Shown here: positions 36,685-47,600 of the stretch, piece after piece | Layout: each line of letters opens with the position of its first letter | How positions within the stretch are numbered: the stretch's first letter is position 1 | NCBI RefSeq assembly: GCF_027571385.1 | Contig: NZ_CP085636.1 | Coordinates: forward strand, 4,946,501-5,010,500 | DNA length: 64,000 bases | Direction: 5' to 3' | DNA from: Shewanella sp. MTB7 | Lineage (GTDB): Bacteria > Pseudomonadota > Gammaproteobacteria > Enterobacterales > Shewanellaceae | Notes under the pieces: model-generated | The model's database searches: none | Told to the model about the DNA's origin: nothing | The model's input: the letters and a program-made list of their open reading frames with translations, nothing else | Translations under genes and position numbers: made by a program

Positions 36685-39600
36685 ATGAAAGCGCTAATAA
36701 TTGATGGTCTGCTGCTATCGGCTAATCCAGAAAAGACCTTGTTCGACATTGCCAAAGAAGCTGATATTACAATTCCTAACCTATGCCATCAGCGCAATGA
36801 CGCAGATTTTTCCACAAACAAAAATCAGAAAAGCCACTGTAACTTGTGTCAGGTGGAAGTACGCATTTCAGGGATTCACCCGCAAGGTAAAGCTGTTACT
36901 GTCAGAGCATGTGATACCCAGCTCAATTCTCTCTATTCAAGTGATGAACAGACGATAGAAGTTATCACCCAATCTGCCCATCTGAGTTTACTAAGACAAA
37001 CCGCACTGACCGAAATTCTAAGTGATCATTTTGCCGATTGCGAAGCCCCTTGTCAGCAGGCTTGCCCCGCTGGCGTCGATGTACAGTCATACCTGTTTCA
37101 TATCGCCCAAGGCAATCATAGAGAAGCGATTAAAGTCATTAAGCAAACGCTGCCACTGCCGCTCTCTATCGGACGAGTCTGTCCGGCATTTTGTGAAGCT
37201 GAGTGCAGACGCGGCTTAGTCGATGAGCCTGTTGCCATAAGACAGCTTAAGCGCCACGCCGCCGATCTCGACCTGAACGACAGCGAGAGCTATGTACCAC
37301 CAAGAGCCCCAGCGACGGGTAAAAAAGTGGCCATTATTGGTAGCGGTCCCGCAGGTATTAGTGCCGGATATTTCCTGTCAAACGCAGGCCATGAAGTCAC
37401 CATTTATGAAATGATGCCCAAAGCGGGCGGCTGGTTACGGTACGGCATTCCTGAATATCGCTTGCCTAAAGCGATCCTCGACAAAGAGATCGACCTCTTG
37501 TGTCAAAATGGCTTAAACATTGAAACCAATATCAGGTTGGGCCATGAGATCCACCTCTCGCAACTGGTAGAGGACTTCGACGCGGTTTGTCTCGCCATCG
37601 GCGCGCAAAAAGCGGTACCGATGAACTACCCAGGCTCCGATCTTAAAGGCTGCTATTTAGGCGTCGACTACCTTAAAGATCACTGCTTAGATAAAACCTA
37701 TACCACTGGCAAACGCGTGGCCGTTATTGGCGGAGGCAACACTGCCATCGATTGTGCCCGCACCGCCAAGCGTGAAGGCGCCGACGTCACCTTGATCTAT
37801 CGCCGCACCAAGGAAGAGATGCCAGCGGAAGATTACGAGATAGTCGAAGCCGAACACGAAGGCATAAAGTTCCATCTCCTTACCAATCCAATTGAAAACC
37901 ACGGCGATGAGCATGGCCGCGTTAAGAGCGTGACTTTTGAGAAAATGGCCCTTGGCGAGCCCGATAGCTCTGGCAGACGCGCTCCCGTTCCTACTGGTGA
38001 AACCTTCACTCAAGCGTTTGATACCGTGATCCCCGCAGTGTCTCAGACACCGGATATGGATTTCCTTAACGATCCCCAAGGTCAGCTATCAACCGGTAAG
38101 CTTGCCCTCACCCGCTGGAATACTTTCCAGGGATGTGACTACACCATGTCTGCAGGCCAGTCATCAGGCACCGACAAACTGTTTGTACTTGGCGATTCAC
38201 GCACAGGTCCCGCAACTGCTGTTGCCGCTGTCGCCGACGGTCGTAAAGCCGCTATCGCCATCGAGAAGCTGCTCAATCAGGGCCTGACGTGTGAACTGAC
38301 AAAGTTTGAATTCAATGCCACTAAGGCGACCAAAACAGCCTCACTGTCGGCAGACTTGTACCCCCACACCAAAGTCGAAGCTAAGGCCAAAATGCCAGAG
38401 CTTAACCTGTCACAAAGACTGGGGAGCTTTAGCGAAGTCGAGCTAGGTTTTGCAAACGACGAAGCCATGAAAGAGGCCGCGCGTTGCCTTGAGTGTGCCT
38501 GCCAGGCCAATACCGATTGCAAGCTGCGCGATTATGCCACCGAATATAAAGTCGACAGTAAGTCGTTAGCGCCCCAAAGCTCAGCGGAGGCGCCGCGTCA
38601 GTTTAGCGTCGATAACTCCAGTCCCTTTATCACTTTCGATGCTAACCGCTGTATTAGTTGCGGCGCCTGCGTCGATATCTGTCATAGTAAGTGCGGCCAT
38701 AGTGCCATTAGTTTTGAGTCTGAAAACCACTATCAGGCATTACCCAGCTCAAGCTTATCATCAGAGCGCCGTGCACCACGTGTCGGCTTTAACACCAGCA
38801 TGAAAGACAGTGATTGCGTGCAGTGTGGTAGTTGCGTGCAAGTGTGCCCAACGGGCGCACTGGTCGATGCCAGAGACAAGACTCAGGGCGTGACCGATAA
38901 ACTCAACCAAGTATCCACCGTCTGTACCTACTGTGGAATAGGTTGCCGTCTGATCATGCATGTGGACACAGCAAACAACACCATCAAGCACATCAGCGGC
39001 GATAGTAACTCGCCTGTTAATGACGGTATGTTGTGCGTTAAGGGCCGCTTTGGTTTTGATTTTATTGGTAGTGAGCAAAGACTCACCCAGCCACTGATCC
39101 GCAAAAATGGCGAGCTTGTTGAAGTGTCTTGGAATGAAGCCATCGATTATATCGCTGACAAACTCAGTAACATCATAGCTACCCACGGCGGTGATGCCGT
39201 TGCTGGACTAGCCTCAGCCAAAGCCACCAATGAAGATAACTACGTCTTCCAAAAGCTGTTTAGAAGCATTATCGGCACCAACAATATCGACCACTGCGCC
39301 CGTCTTTGTCACGCATCCACTGTAACCGGCTTGTATGACGTACTCGGCAGTGGTGCGATGACCAATGATATTCCTGACATTAAAGAGTCGGATCTGATCT
39401 TTATCCTTGGATCTGACACCAGCAATGCCCACCCAATCATTGCTTCAAAGATTAAGCAAGCGATCCGCAATCATGGTGCGCGCTTGGTCGTGGCCGATCC
39501 TAAGCGCGTCGATATCTCTGATCACGCCAAGCTCTATATGTGCCACAAGCCAGGCACCGATGTGATGCTACTTAACGCTATGATGCAGCAGATCATCAAG

Positions 39601-40989
39601 CATAACTGGCATGATAAAGCCTACCTTGAAGCCAGAGTCGATGGTTTTGAAGCGCTCCGCAGCGAGGTTATGAAAGAGAAATACTCGTTAGCCAATGCAC
39701 AACTCATCACCGGCGTCGATGGGGCTGAAATTGCCACCTTGGCCAAGATGATAGGTACCGCCCAAAAAACAGCAGTCTACTATGCCATGGGTATTACCCA
39801 ACATACCTCGGGTCATGACAACGTCACTGCCATCGCCAACTTGCAACTCCTGTGTGGCAATATCGGCGTACGCGGCGCAGGTATCAACCCACTGCGCGGC
39901 CAGAGTAATGTTCAAGGAGCCTGTGATATGGGCGCCCTACCCAACTACTTCTCTGGCTACCAAAAGGTCGACGACCCAGCGGTGCAGCAACACTTCAAGC
40001 AAGCTTGGGGCAATGAGACGCTGCCAAACAAAATCGGCTTAGCCGCCACAGAAGTGATGCAGGCACTGACGAAGGGCAAGCTCAAAGCGCTCTATGTTAT
40101 GGGTGAGAACCCAGTGCTAAGCGATCCCGATCAGGCCCATGTGGTCGAAGCGCTAAAAGAAGCCGAGCTATTGATCGTTCAGGACATCTTCTTAACCGAA
40201 ACCGCCGCCATGGCGCATGTGGTCTTGCCGGCATTGTCGTTCGCCGAAAAATTGGGCCACTTCACCAACACCGAGCGCCGCGTGCAACAACTGCAGGTTG
40301 CCGTAAAGGCGCCAGGCATTGCCAAGCACGACTGGAAGATAGTGCAGAGCATTGCCAATGCATTGGGGGCCAATTGGGACTATACGGATGAGAAACAGAT
40401 TTGGCATGAGATCACCCAAGTCACGCCGCAATATGGTGGGATTAGCTGGGAGACGATGGATCCAAACACCAAAAAAGGTATCGCAGGCCTGCAATGGCCT
40501 TGTCCAGAGGTAGGTCATCCCGGCACACCAATACTGCACATGAAAACGTTTACTCGCGGCCGCGCCCAGATGAGAGCCATGGATTATCGATTGCCTGCCG
40601 AGCCTCCTTGTGGTGAGTACCCGCTAACCCTGTCAACCGGACGTTTACTGGAGCAGTTCCACACCGGCACCCTGACCCGCAAGACAGCCGGACTCGATGA
40701 GCTAGGAAAACCACGGGTGATGATCTCAGTCTATGACGCCGAGAAGCTAGGTATCGCTAATGGTGATATGTTGCGCATTAACTCACGTCGCGGTGAGATT
40801 GAGATAGCCGCGTTTGTCACTAAACGTGCCCAAGTTGGCGTCTTATTCCTGCCGTTCCACTTCGCAGAAGCTGCAGCCAATAAGCTCACCATCAATGCCC
40901 TCGATCCTGTCGCCAAGATCCCCGAATTTAAGATCTGCGCTATTAAAGTCGAAAAGGTTAAAGAAACCAACAAGCTTGAAACTGAGTAG
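36685..40989 (+). CDS. Formate dehydrogenase-like fusion: 2Fe-2S, GltD-like flavin, ferredoxin, molybdopterin
   Basis: A 1434-residue cytoplasmic electron-transfer enzyme. In order: a [2Fe-2S] domain (1-80; Cys34, Cys52, Cys55); a glutamate-synthase-small-subunit-like module with cysteine-rich start (CEAPCQQACPAG near 120, RVCPAFCEAECRRG) and two dinucleotide folds (GSGPAG near 219, GGGNTA near 349) for FAD and NAD(P)H; two [4Fe-4S] clusters (CISCGAC at 656, CVQCGSC at 711); then the molybdopterin oxidoreductase with its own [4Fe-4S] motif (CTYCGIGC at 747) and a C-terminal molybdopterin-binding domain. The molybdenum ligand equivalent to selenocysteine of E. coli FdhF is cysteine (ARLCHA, Cys875). 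The fusion would link formate oxidation directly to NAD(P). GC content looks higher than in neighbouring genes. Formate as substrate is by family resemblance. Confidence 0.88.
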   Translation: MKALIIDGLLLSANPEKTLFDIAKEADITIPNLCHQRNDADFSTNKNQKSHCNLCQVEVRISGIHPQGKAVTVRACDTQLNSLYSSDEQTIEVITQSAHLSLLRQTALTEILSDHFADCEAPCQQACPAGVDVQSYLFHIAQGNHREAIKVIKQTLPLPLSIGRVCPAFCEAECRRGLVDEPVAIRQLKRHAADLDLNDSESYVPPRAPATGKKVAIIGSGPAGISAGYFLSNAGHEVTIYEMMPKAGGWLRYGIPEYRLPKAILDKEIDLLCQNGLNIETNIRLGHEIHLSQLVEDFDAVCLAIGAQKAVPMNYPGSDLKGCYLGVDYLKDHCLDKTYTTGKRVAVIGGGNTAIDCARTAKREGADVTLIYRRTKEEMPAEDYEIVEAEHEGIKFHLLTNPIENHGDEHGRVKSVTFEKMALGEPDSSGRRAPVPTGETFTQAFDTVIPAVSQTPDMDFLNDPQGQLSTGKLALTRWNTFQGCDYTMSAGQSSGTDKLFVLGDSRTGPATAVAAVADGRKAAIAIEKLLNQGLTCELTKFEFNATKATKTASLSADLYPHTKVEAKAKMPELNLSQRLGSFSEVELGFANDEAMKEAARCLECACQANTDCKLRDYATEYKVDSKSLAPQSSAEAPRQFSVDNSSPFITFDANRCISCGACVDICHSKCGHSAISFESENHYQALPSSSLSSERRAPRVGFNTSMKDSDCVQCGSCVQVCPTGALVDARDKTQGVTDKLNQVSTVCTYCGIGCRLIMHVDTANNTIKHISGDSNSPVNDGMLCVKGRFGFDFIGSEQRLTQPLIRKNGELVEVSWNEAIDYIADKLSNIIATHGGDAVAGLASAKATNEDNYVFQKLFRSIIGTNNIDHCARLCHASTVTGLYDVLGSGAMTNDIPDIKESDLIFILGSDTSNAHPIIASKIKQAIRNHGARLVVADPKRVDISDHAKLYMCHKPGTDVMLLNAMMQQIIKHNWHDKAYLEARVDGFEALRSEVMKEKYSLANAQLITGVDGAEIATLAKMIGTAQKTAVYYAMGITQHTSGHDNVTAIANLQLLCGNIGVRGAGINPLRGQSNVQGACDMGALPNYFSGYQKVDDPAVQQHFKQAWGNETLPNKIGLAATEVMQALTKGKLKALYVMGENPVLSDPDQAHVVEALKEAELLIVQDIFLTETAAMAHVVLPALSFAEKLGHFTNTERRVQQLQVAVKAPGIAKHDWKIVQSIANALGANWDYTDEKQIWHEITQVTPQYGGISWETMDPNTKKGIAGLQWPCPEVGHPGTPILHMKTFTRGRAQMRAMDYRLPAEPPCGEYPLTLSTGRLLEQFHTGTLTRKTAGLDELGKPRVMISVYDAEKLGIANGDMLRINSRRGEIEIAAFVTKRAQVGVLFLPFHFAEAAANKLTINALDPVAKIPEFKICAIKVEKVKETNKLETE

Positions 40990-41076
40990 GGGGAGCTAAC
41001 TCTTGTATAGATTCTGGCTTGATCGTCAATAAAACTTGAGCCGTTTCATCCCCATTGTGAAATGCCGAGGAGCTGA

Positions 41077-41148
41077 TATCCCCACGAGTCTTTCACTTCA
41101 TGGGGATACTCTAAGCGACTAGCCTTGGTACCCGTGTTAGGTACCAGT
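41077..41148. terminator. Two hairpins between convergent genes
   Basis: TATCCCCA (41077-41084) pairs with TGGGGATA (41101-41108), and TGGTACC (41128-41134) pairs with GGTACCA (41142-41148). They lie between the ends of the formate dehydrogenase-like and the deaminase genes and could end both transcripts. Neither has a strong T run. Confidence 0.5.
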
Positions 41149-41208
41149 ATTAGACCAAGCCAAAAATCATCATATATATGCCAGCTGCACACTGAACCTC
41201 CCTATGCA

Positions 41209-42618
41209 CTAAGCTTTAGCTGCCAGTGCATAGGCGTGTTCTTGATGTTGTTGGCGTAATCTTGCTAAATCTAGACTTGGATTAACAATTTCCCCACTTT
41301 GCACGCGCCAAACTCCCGCGACCATCACTGCATCGGCGTGATGAGCACCACAAAGAATCGTAGCAGCAAGCGGATCATGGCTGCCTGAGAAGCGGCAATC
41401 ATCAAGTTTAAATAGTGCTATATCAGCTTGTTTACCTACCGCTAATGCGCCAATATCATCACGGCCAAGTACAGCTGCTGAGCCTGAGGTTGCCCATCTT
41501 AGTACATCTAAATGACTGATCTCATCAGCGGGATACTGCAATCGGTTCAATAATAGCGCTTGCCTGACCTCTTGGATCATATTAGAACCATCATTAGAAG
41601 CCGATCCGTCAACGGCGAGTCCCACATGAGCGCCAGCGCGCTCTAATGCCAGTGTTTGGCATATGCCTGAGGACAAGATCATATTGGACGTTGGGCAGTG
41701 GGCGATGCCGACTCTGGCTTTACCTAAGCGGCGAATTTCAGATGCACTGAAATGAATGCCGTGGGCGAGCCAAACGTGCTCATTAAGCCAACCTACAGAC
41801 TCTAAATAATCTAACGGCCGCAAGCTAAATTTTTCGATACAAAAATCATTTTCATCATTGGTTTCAGCTAAATGAGTATGTAGGCGCACATTATAAGTGC
41901 TGGCCAGTTTTGCGGTCGCTTGCATCAATTCGGTAGTGACGGAGAAGGGCGAGCAGGGGGCCAAAGCTATTTGGATCATGGCGCCTTCACGCCTGTCGTG
42001 GTAGCGTTTTATTACTCGTTCACAGTCGGCTAAAATTTGCTCATCCGTTTGCACTGTTTGTTGAGGTGGCAAGCCGCCATCTTTTTCACCTAAGCTCATA
42101 GAGCCTCGGGTTAGCATAACGCGTGCGCCCATCTTGGTTGCAGCGTCCACCTGAATATCCATAGCCTCAGTGAGTGCATCGGGATATAAGTAGTGATGAT
42201 CGCTAACCGTGGTGCACCCCGATAATAATAGCTCGGCTAAACCTAAGGTGGTAGCAGAGGCTAACATGTCAGGTTGCAGCCTTGCCCATACAGGATAAAG
42301 GGCTTTAAGCCAGGGAAATAGCGGCTTATTTAACGCCGCTGGTAATGCGCGAGTCAAGGTTTGATAGAGATGATGATGAGTATTAATGAGGCCGGGCATC
42401 ACGACATGCTTAGCGGCATCGAAACTTGAATCATAACTCAGTGTTGGAGTAGCGCCATTTGGCACTAATTCGACAATTCGGTCATTCTCGATGACCACCC
42501 CACCTCGGGCATCCTCATTGTTTGCGGTGTATATGGCTAACGGGTTTTTAATCCATAATCGTCTGGATCTTGATTGAGTTATTGACTGAAAGCCTGGTTG
42601 AGAACTTATGTGAGACAT
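41209..42618 (-). CDS. 8-oxoguanine deaminase-like amidohydrolase
   Basis: Zinc-dependent amidohydrolase of 469 residues. Metal and catalytic motifs: MPGLINTHHHLYQTLTR (about 88-104 of the full frame), HTHLAETNDEND, AHGIHFSASEI, HCPTSNMILSSG and AVDGSASNDGSNM. This pattern is that of the 8-oxoguanine deaminase/hydroxydechloroatrazine hydrolase branch of the guanine-deaminase-like group. 8-oxoguanine is converted to urate. Its neighbours, a xanthine/urate-type permease and a xanthine dehydrogenase, support a purine role. The ATG at 42618 is preferred over one 81 bases upstream because TAGGAAG precedes it. Confidence 0.87.
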   Translation of the reverse strand: MSHISSQPGFQSITQSRSRRLWIKNPLAIYTANNEDARGGVVIENDRIVELVPNGATPTLSYDSSFDAAKHVVMPGLINTHHHLYQTLTRALPAALNKPLFPWLKALYPVWARLQPDMLASATTLGLAELLLSGCTTVSDHHYLYPDALTEAMDIQVDAATKMGARVMLTRGSMSLGEKDGGLPPQQTVQTDEQILADCERVIKRYHDRREGAMIQIALAPCSPFSVTTELMQATAKLASTYNVRLHTHLAETNDENDFCIEKFSLRPLDYLESVGWLNEHVWLAHGIHFSASEIRRLGKARVGIAHCPTSNMILSSGICQTLALERAGAHVGLAVDGSASNDGSNMIQEVRQALLLNRLQYPADEISHLDVLRWATSGSAAVLGRDDIGALAVGKQADIALFKLDDCRFSGSHDPLAATILCGAHHADAVMVAGVWRVQSGEIVNPSLDLARLRQQHQEHAYALAAKA

Positions 42619-42740
42619 AGAACTTCCTATACTTTTCCAATAAAACCCAGACACATAAGTGAATTTTGATATGTCTGGGTTATTGATGTCAAATGACATG
42701 AATTTATTATCTTAATTGTTAATCCGTTTCTTTTTTTGTG

Positions 42741-44093
42741 CTATTTTTCGAGCTTACTCAACATAGAGGTGGCGGTCATAATTTCAGATTCATCCTGTTG
42801 TAGTTTGGCTTTTTTTGATCGAGGTAATAAGGCATTAAGTACCACTGTCACCAATGTCCCGGTAGTGATGCCTGAATGGAGTAACATTTTGAGTTGCTCA
42901 GGGAAGTGCTGTAATAGATTAGGCTCAAAGGTAACCGCCAGCCCTGAGCTTAATCCAACACAGATAATAATTGCATTACGGCGAGAATCCGCGGTTTTAA
43001 CCAACATGCGAATACCAGCATAAGCTATCATACCAAACATCACAAAGCCCACGCCACCGAGTACGGGTTTAGGTACCGTCACGGCTAAGGCGGCAAATTT
43101 AGGAAATAAGCCTCCCAAAATAAGCAGCGCGCCTGTCACTGCCACCACATATCGACTCGCCACACCGCTGATGCCAACAATGCCCACATTCTGGCTAAAA
43201 CTCGCGACAGGCAGCGCGGTAAACATGGCACTAAAGGTACTGCCTAAACCATCGCCAAGTAAACCTCGCTTTAAGTCTTTGCCCGATATGGGTTCATGGC
43301 AATTGCTACCCAACGCCATAAAGTCACCCGTGGCTTCGGCAACAATCACGATATACACCAAGGCCAAACTAATAATGGCGGAAAAGGAGAAGGTCATACC
43401 ATATTTAAACGGCTCAGGTGCTGAGAACCAGGCCGCCTGAGTGATCTGATTCATGTCCACCATGCCCATAAAATAGGCGAGGACATAACCAACGGCTAAA
43501 CTGATCGCAATGGCTGATGCCGACACGGCACCTTTGCAAAATAAGGTTACGCCGATGACGACCATCAGGGATACTACGGAGAGAAAGACTTTAGGTAACG
43601 AGGCAAAGTCAGGGTGCCCAGCGGGAGCATCGCCAATCCAGCCCATGGCGACAGGGAGAATCGTGAGACCGATTAAAGTCACGACTACGCCACTGACTAG
43701 AGGTGGAAAGAGTTTGCGGATAAAGTCCATATAAAAACTGGCAATAATGACCATAAATGATCCCACAAATGCGGCCCCCATGATGGCGGCCATCCCCCCT
43801 TCCATGCCGATGGCAATACAGGCGCCAGGAAACGCAAAACTGGTACCCATCACGACAGGCAAGCGGATCCCCACAGGGCCAAAGCCAATACACTGAACTA
43901 TGGTCGCCACGCCAGAGACAAATAATGAAGCACTGATAAGAACAACGATTTCATCAGGCGGAAGGCCCAAAGCCCCTCCCACAATCAGTGGAACAGTAAC
44001 GATACCGCCTATAGACGCCAACATATGTTGGATAGCAAGTAGTAAGGTAACACCTGTAGGAGGTAGATCATTCACTTTATACAGTAACTTCAT
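42741..44093 (-). CDS. NCS2 family uracil-xanthine/urate permease
   Basis: 450-residue inner-membrane nucleobase:H+ symporter with about 13-14 hydrophobic segments. The NCS2 signature is SFSQNVGIVGISGVASRYVV (about 300-320), and the N-terminal QHMLASIGGIVTVPLIVGG is also typical. It groups by these features with the xanthine/urate branch (XanP/UacT) rather than with UraA. It is placed between the xanthine dehydrogenase and the deaminase genes, all on the minus strand, so it probably brings in the purine they degrade. Confidence 0.92.
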   Translation of the reverse strand: MKLLYKVNDLPPTGVTLLLAIQHMLASIGGIVTVPLIVGGALGLPPDEIVVLISASLFVSGVATIVQCIGFGPVGIRLPVVMGTSFAFPGACIAIGMEGGMAAIMGAAFVGSFMVIIASFYMDFIRKLFPPLVSGVVVTLIGLTILPVAMGWIGDAPAGHPDFASLPKVFLSVVSLMVVIGVTLFCKGAVSASAIAISLAVGYVLAYFMGMVDMNQITQAAWFSAPEPFKYGMTFSFSAIISLALVYIVIVAEATGDFMALGSNCHEPISGKDLKRGLLGDGLGSTFSAMFTALPVASFSQNVGIVGISGVASRYVVAVTGALLILGGLFPKFAALAVTVPKPVLGGVGFVMFGMIAYAGIRMLVKTADSRRNAIIICVGLSSGLAVTFEPNLLQHFPEQLKMLLHSGITTGTLVTVVLNALLPRSKKAKLQQDESEIMTATSMLSKLEK

Positions 44094-44202
44094 TTCAAGC
44101 CCTTAATGTGATGACGCACGTTGAACCCTATACCTTGTGCTCTACATTTATGTTCTCGGCACTTAGTTATAAGATTCGGTATTGACACGTTTTATGGTTA
44201 AA

Positions 44203-44664
44203 TCATTTATTAATCACCGCTTTAATGGATTGCATTATGGGTTGGTAACCAGTGCAACGACATAGATTCCCCTCCAATGCATCCATAATTTGCTCATCGG
44301 TAGGCTGAGGCTGTTTTGCCAATAGCGCACGAGTGCTTATTAATACTCCTGGGGTGCAAAAACCACACTGAACACCGCCAACCTTGATAAAGGATTGTTG
44401 TAATTGATGAGACAGAGCATCGTCAGCTAAGCCTTCAATGGTCGTGATTTGTGCACCATCACATTGTGCTGCAAGCACCATGCAGGAACACACCGCTTCT
44501 TCATTCATTATCACGCTGCAGGCGCCGCACTCACCTACGGCGCAGCCCTCTTTAGTGCCGGTTAATGCCATCTGACCACGTAATAAATCTAATAAACGGG
44601 TATTACCATCGACCTCTAATAACTCAAGTTTGCCATTTATGGTTAATTTGATTGGGGTCTTCAT
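44203..44664 (-). CDS. Xanthine dehydrogenase-type [2Fe-2S] subunit
   Basis: 153-residue subunit with two [2Fe-2S] clusters that passes electrons from the molybdenum site to FAD. The plant-type ferredoxin cluster is GCAVGECGACSVIM with a fourth cysteine after AVCSC; the second cluster is CGFCTPGVL with NLCRCTGYQPI. Its start overlaps the end of the large subunit gene by four bases (ATGA), indicating coupled translation. Confidence 0.95.
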   Translation of the reverse strand: MKTPIKLTINGKLELLEVDGNTRLLDLLRGQMALTGTKEGCAVGECGACSVIMNEEAVCSCMVLAAQCDGAQITTIEGLADDALSHQLQQSFIKVGGVQCGFCTPGVLISTRALLAKQPQPTDEQIMDALEGNLCRCTGYQPIMQSIKAVINK

Positions 44665-47600
44665 CGCGCCTCTCCTTGAGCCACATCGGTAATAATCTCA
44701 GTCAGTAAATTGCGGAACATATTAATAAATACCGGTTGTTTATAGGCCGCTGACCAGCGCCCGCCAATGGCAGATTCGATCATGTCCATTAATACCTTTT
44801 CAGCAAGAGTGATACGTTCAAGATTCAAGGGATATCCCAGTAATATCGCTTCAATAGCATGCAGTCGCTGGGGCTTACTGAACAGGGCGCCATCGACCAG
44901 TTGGCAATAATCCACCTTGCCATCGACATCGAAGCCCAGTAAACAGCTCAGGCTTAACCGTGTGATATTAAGTGCTTTTCTCCGGCCCAATTGACTGTAT
45001 TTATAAATCAAATCTTGTCTTACAGGTTTTGGCAAAATGATGCTAGTGAGCAGCTCACCCTGCTTAAGTTCAGTGCTGTAACCGCCGGTGATAAACTCAC
45101 TTAACGGCATACGTCTATGGGTGTAACGGCCATCAATCGCGGACATCAGCTCTACTTCTGCGTCATAGATAATGGCAGGAGGCACAGAATCCGCGCAGGG
45201 AGCGGCATTGACAATATTGCCGCCAAAGGTGGCACGGTTACGGATTTGATTAGAGCCAATGGTATGGCAAGCATGAGTGAGTAAAGGAAAGTACTTGGCA
45301 ATCGATGGATGTTCAACAAGGTGATTAAAGGTCACGCCTGAGCCGATTGTGATGTGACTCTCATCTTCCTCGATGTTGCATAAACCACTGAGCCCGGCAA
45401 TATTGACTAAACTTTGCTCGGTGGTACGTATTCGCCCTTGCACTAGCACATCGGTGCCGCCTGCTATGGCTTGATATTGTTTGTCTTGCAGTAAGCTTAA
45501 AGCATCTTCTACTGTACTTGGATTAATGACAGATAAACCGTTTAGCCTCAGGGTGTGCTTTTTATTTTCACTGTGGAGCTGAAGTTCACTTTGACGCACT
45601 GGTTTTTTGAGATTATAGCCAAGTACCACCTGCTCGAGAGTCAGAGGCAATTGCCGAATTCGTCTGCCTAGGGCGAAACTTAACGCATTGTTGATGGCTG
45701 CGGCAGCAAGTTCGGTAGCAGGCTCGCCAATACTTTTGGCACCAAAGGGACCACCTGGATCTGGGTTTTCTACCGCAATAATCTTAATTGGGGGAATGTC
45801 TTTTATGGTTGGAAGTAAATAGCTATCCAAGTTTTCTGATTTCACTTCAGCATGCTCGATATTAAAGTCTTCAAGCACGCCATAGCCAAATCCTTGAGCA
45901 ATACCACCTGTCACTTGGCCTTCAAAGCCAACTTTAGAGATAACCTGACCGACATCATGGGCAGCCGTGACCCCGAGCATCTCTATTTTACCAGTGCCAG
46001 TATCGACACTGAGTTCGACGATCTGACAGGCATATACCCAAGTGAAATAGGGACTGCCACAGCCTTTTTCTTCATCCCAGCTGATATTGGGTTGCTCGAA
46101 GAAGCCATAGGCAGCAAGATTTACACCGCCCCATTTAGCCTTATTGACCGCCTCATTAAATGAAATACTGAGTTCAGGCTTATGTTTGTTACAGATTAAG
46201 CCATCTTGCCAATGAGTATCATCCAGTTGTTCTGTGCCCAATAAGGGGGCCACCACCTCAAAAATACGCTGTTTGAGGATATCGGCACCATGCTTGACTG
46301 CGTTCCCCCCAGTGATGGTTGCGCGGGACGCAACCGTTGGCCCGCCATCTGAGATCATCGCAGTAGAAGGCTCGGTAAATTTCACCCGGTTAAGAGGAAT
46401 ACCTAATGCTTCGGCCGCGATAAGCGACATGACGGTTTGTAGACCCTGACCATTTTCAGTCACGCCGGTGGCGATATTAACACTGCCATCACTGTTGATT
46501 GAGACTAGCGCCGATGATGTATCCACCCCTTCGGCGCCCATAGAGCAGCCTCGATAGCTGAGCGCCATACCAATGCCATATTTGATGGGATTGTCATTGA
46601 GGTTTAGCTGATTAAAGTGTGCCACTTTGGCAGTGTACTCGGCGCCAGCCAGCGCCTTGTCGAGCACCTCAAGCGTCGACACCTTGTGGTTGCTAAAGCG
46701 TTGACCAGTGATACTGACACCATCTTGTTTAAGGGCATTAATTTTACGTACTTCAACGGGAGATATACTGCATTGCTCGGCAATCTCATCCATTAACGAC
46801 TCATTGGCAAATACGATTTGTGGTGAGCCAAAGCCGCGCATCGCTCCGGTAAAGGTATTATTGGTATAGACACCTTTAACATCCACTCGTACATGGTCAA
46901 TCTCATAAGGGCCTGCGGCCTGCACAGCAGAGCGCCAGGTGACAAAGGGCGTACAAGCTGCATAAGCACCGCTATCGGCAAGAATATTCACCCTCATGGC
47001 ATTAATTTTACCTGAGCGGTTAAAGCCGACTTTATAGGTCATGTGATAGGGATGACGTTTAGCGCTTTCCACCATGGAATGTTCGCGAGTGTAAGTAAAT
47101 TTAACTGGCAACTTGGTTAAACTTGCCATCAGCGCAGCACGGCAACAAAGATGATCTATGGTGTCATCTTTACCGCCAAATGAGCCGCCCATGACGGAGC
47201 GTCTAATTTCAATACTCGACTGAGGCAAGCCTAAATATGAAGCAACAAAGCCTCTTACACGATGGGGGTTTTGAATGGAACCTGTAAGTATGATATCAGC
47301 AGTACTTGGGTCGATATAGGCAGTAATTGATTCAGGTTCGATATAGGCATGTTCCTGAAATCCCACCTGATATATGCGTTCAATAATCAATTCAGAATTT
47401 TGGAATCCTTGCTCCACATCGCCTTTTTCTGTGTGATGGCAAGCGACGATGTTGGACTCTTTATCTGGATGAATTAAGCGAGCGTCTGGTTTTAAGGCCT
47501 CGAAAACGTCGCTAATAGGGTCAAGGGCTTGATATTCAATTTCAATTTTGTCAGCTGCTAGACAGGCCGCTTCATAGGTTTGAGCAGCCACGACGGCAAG

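Noticed and set aside
38761..39186. Long antisense open frames inside the formate dehydrogenase-like gene
   Set aside because: Opposite-strand shadows of a GC-richer gene; sense frame is continuous with clear domains.
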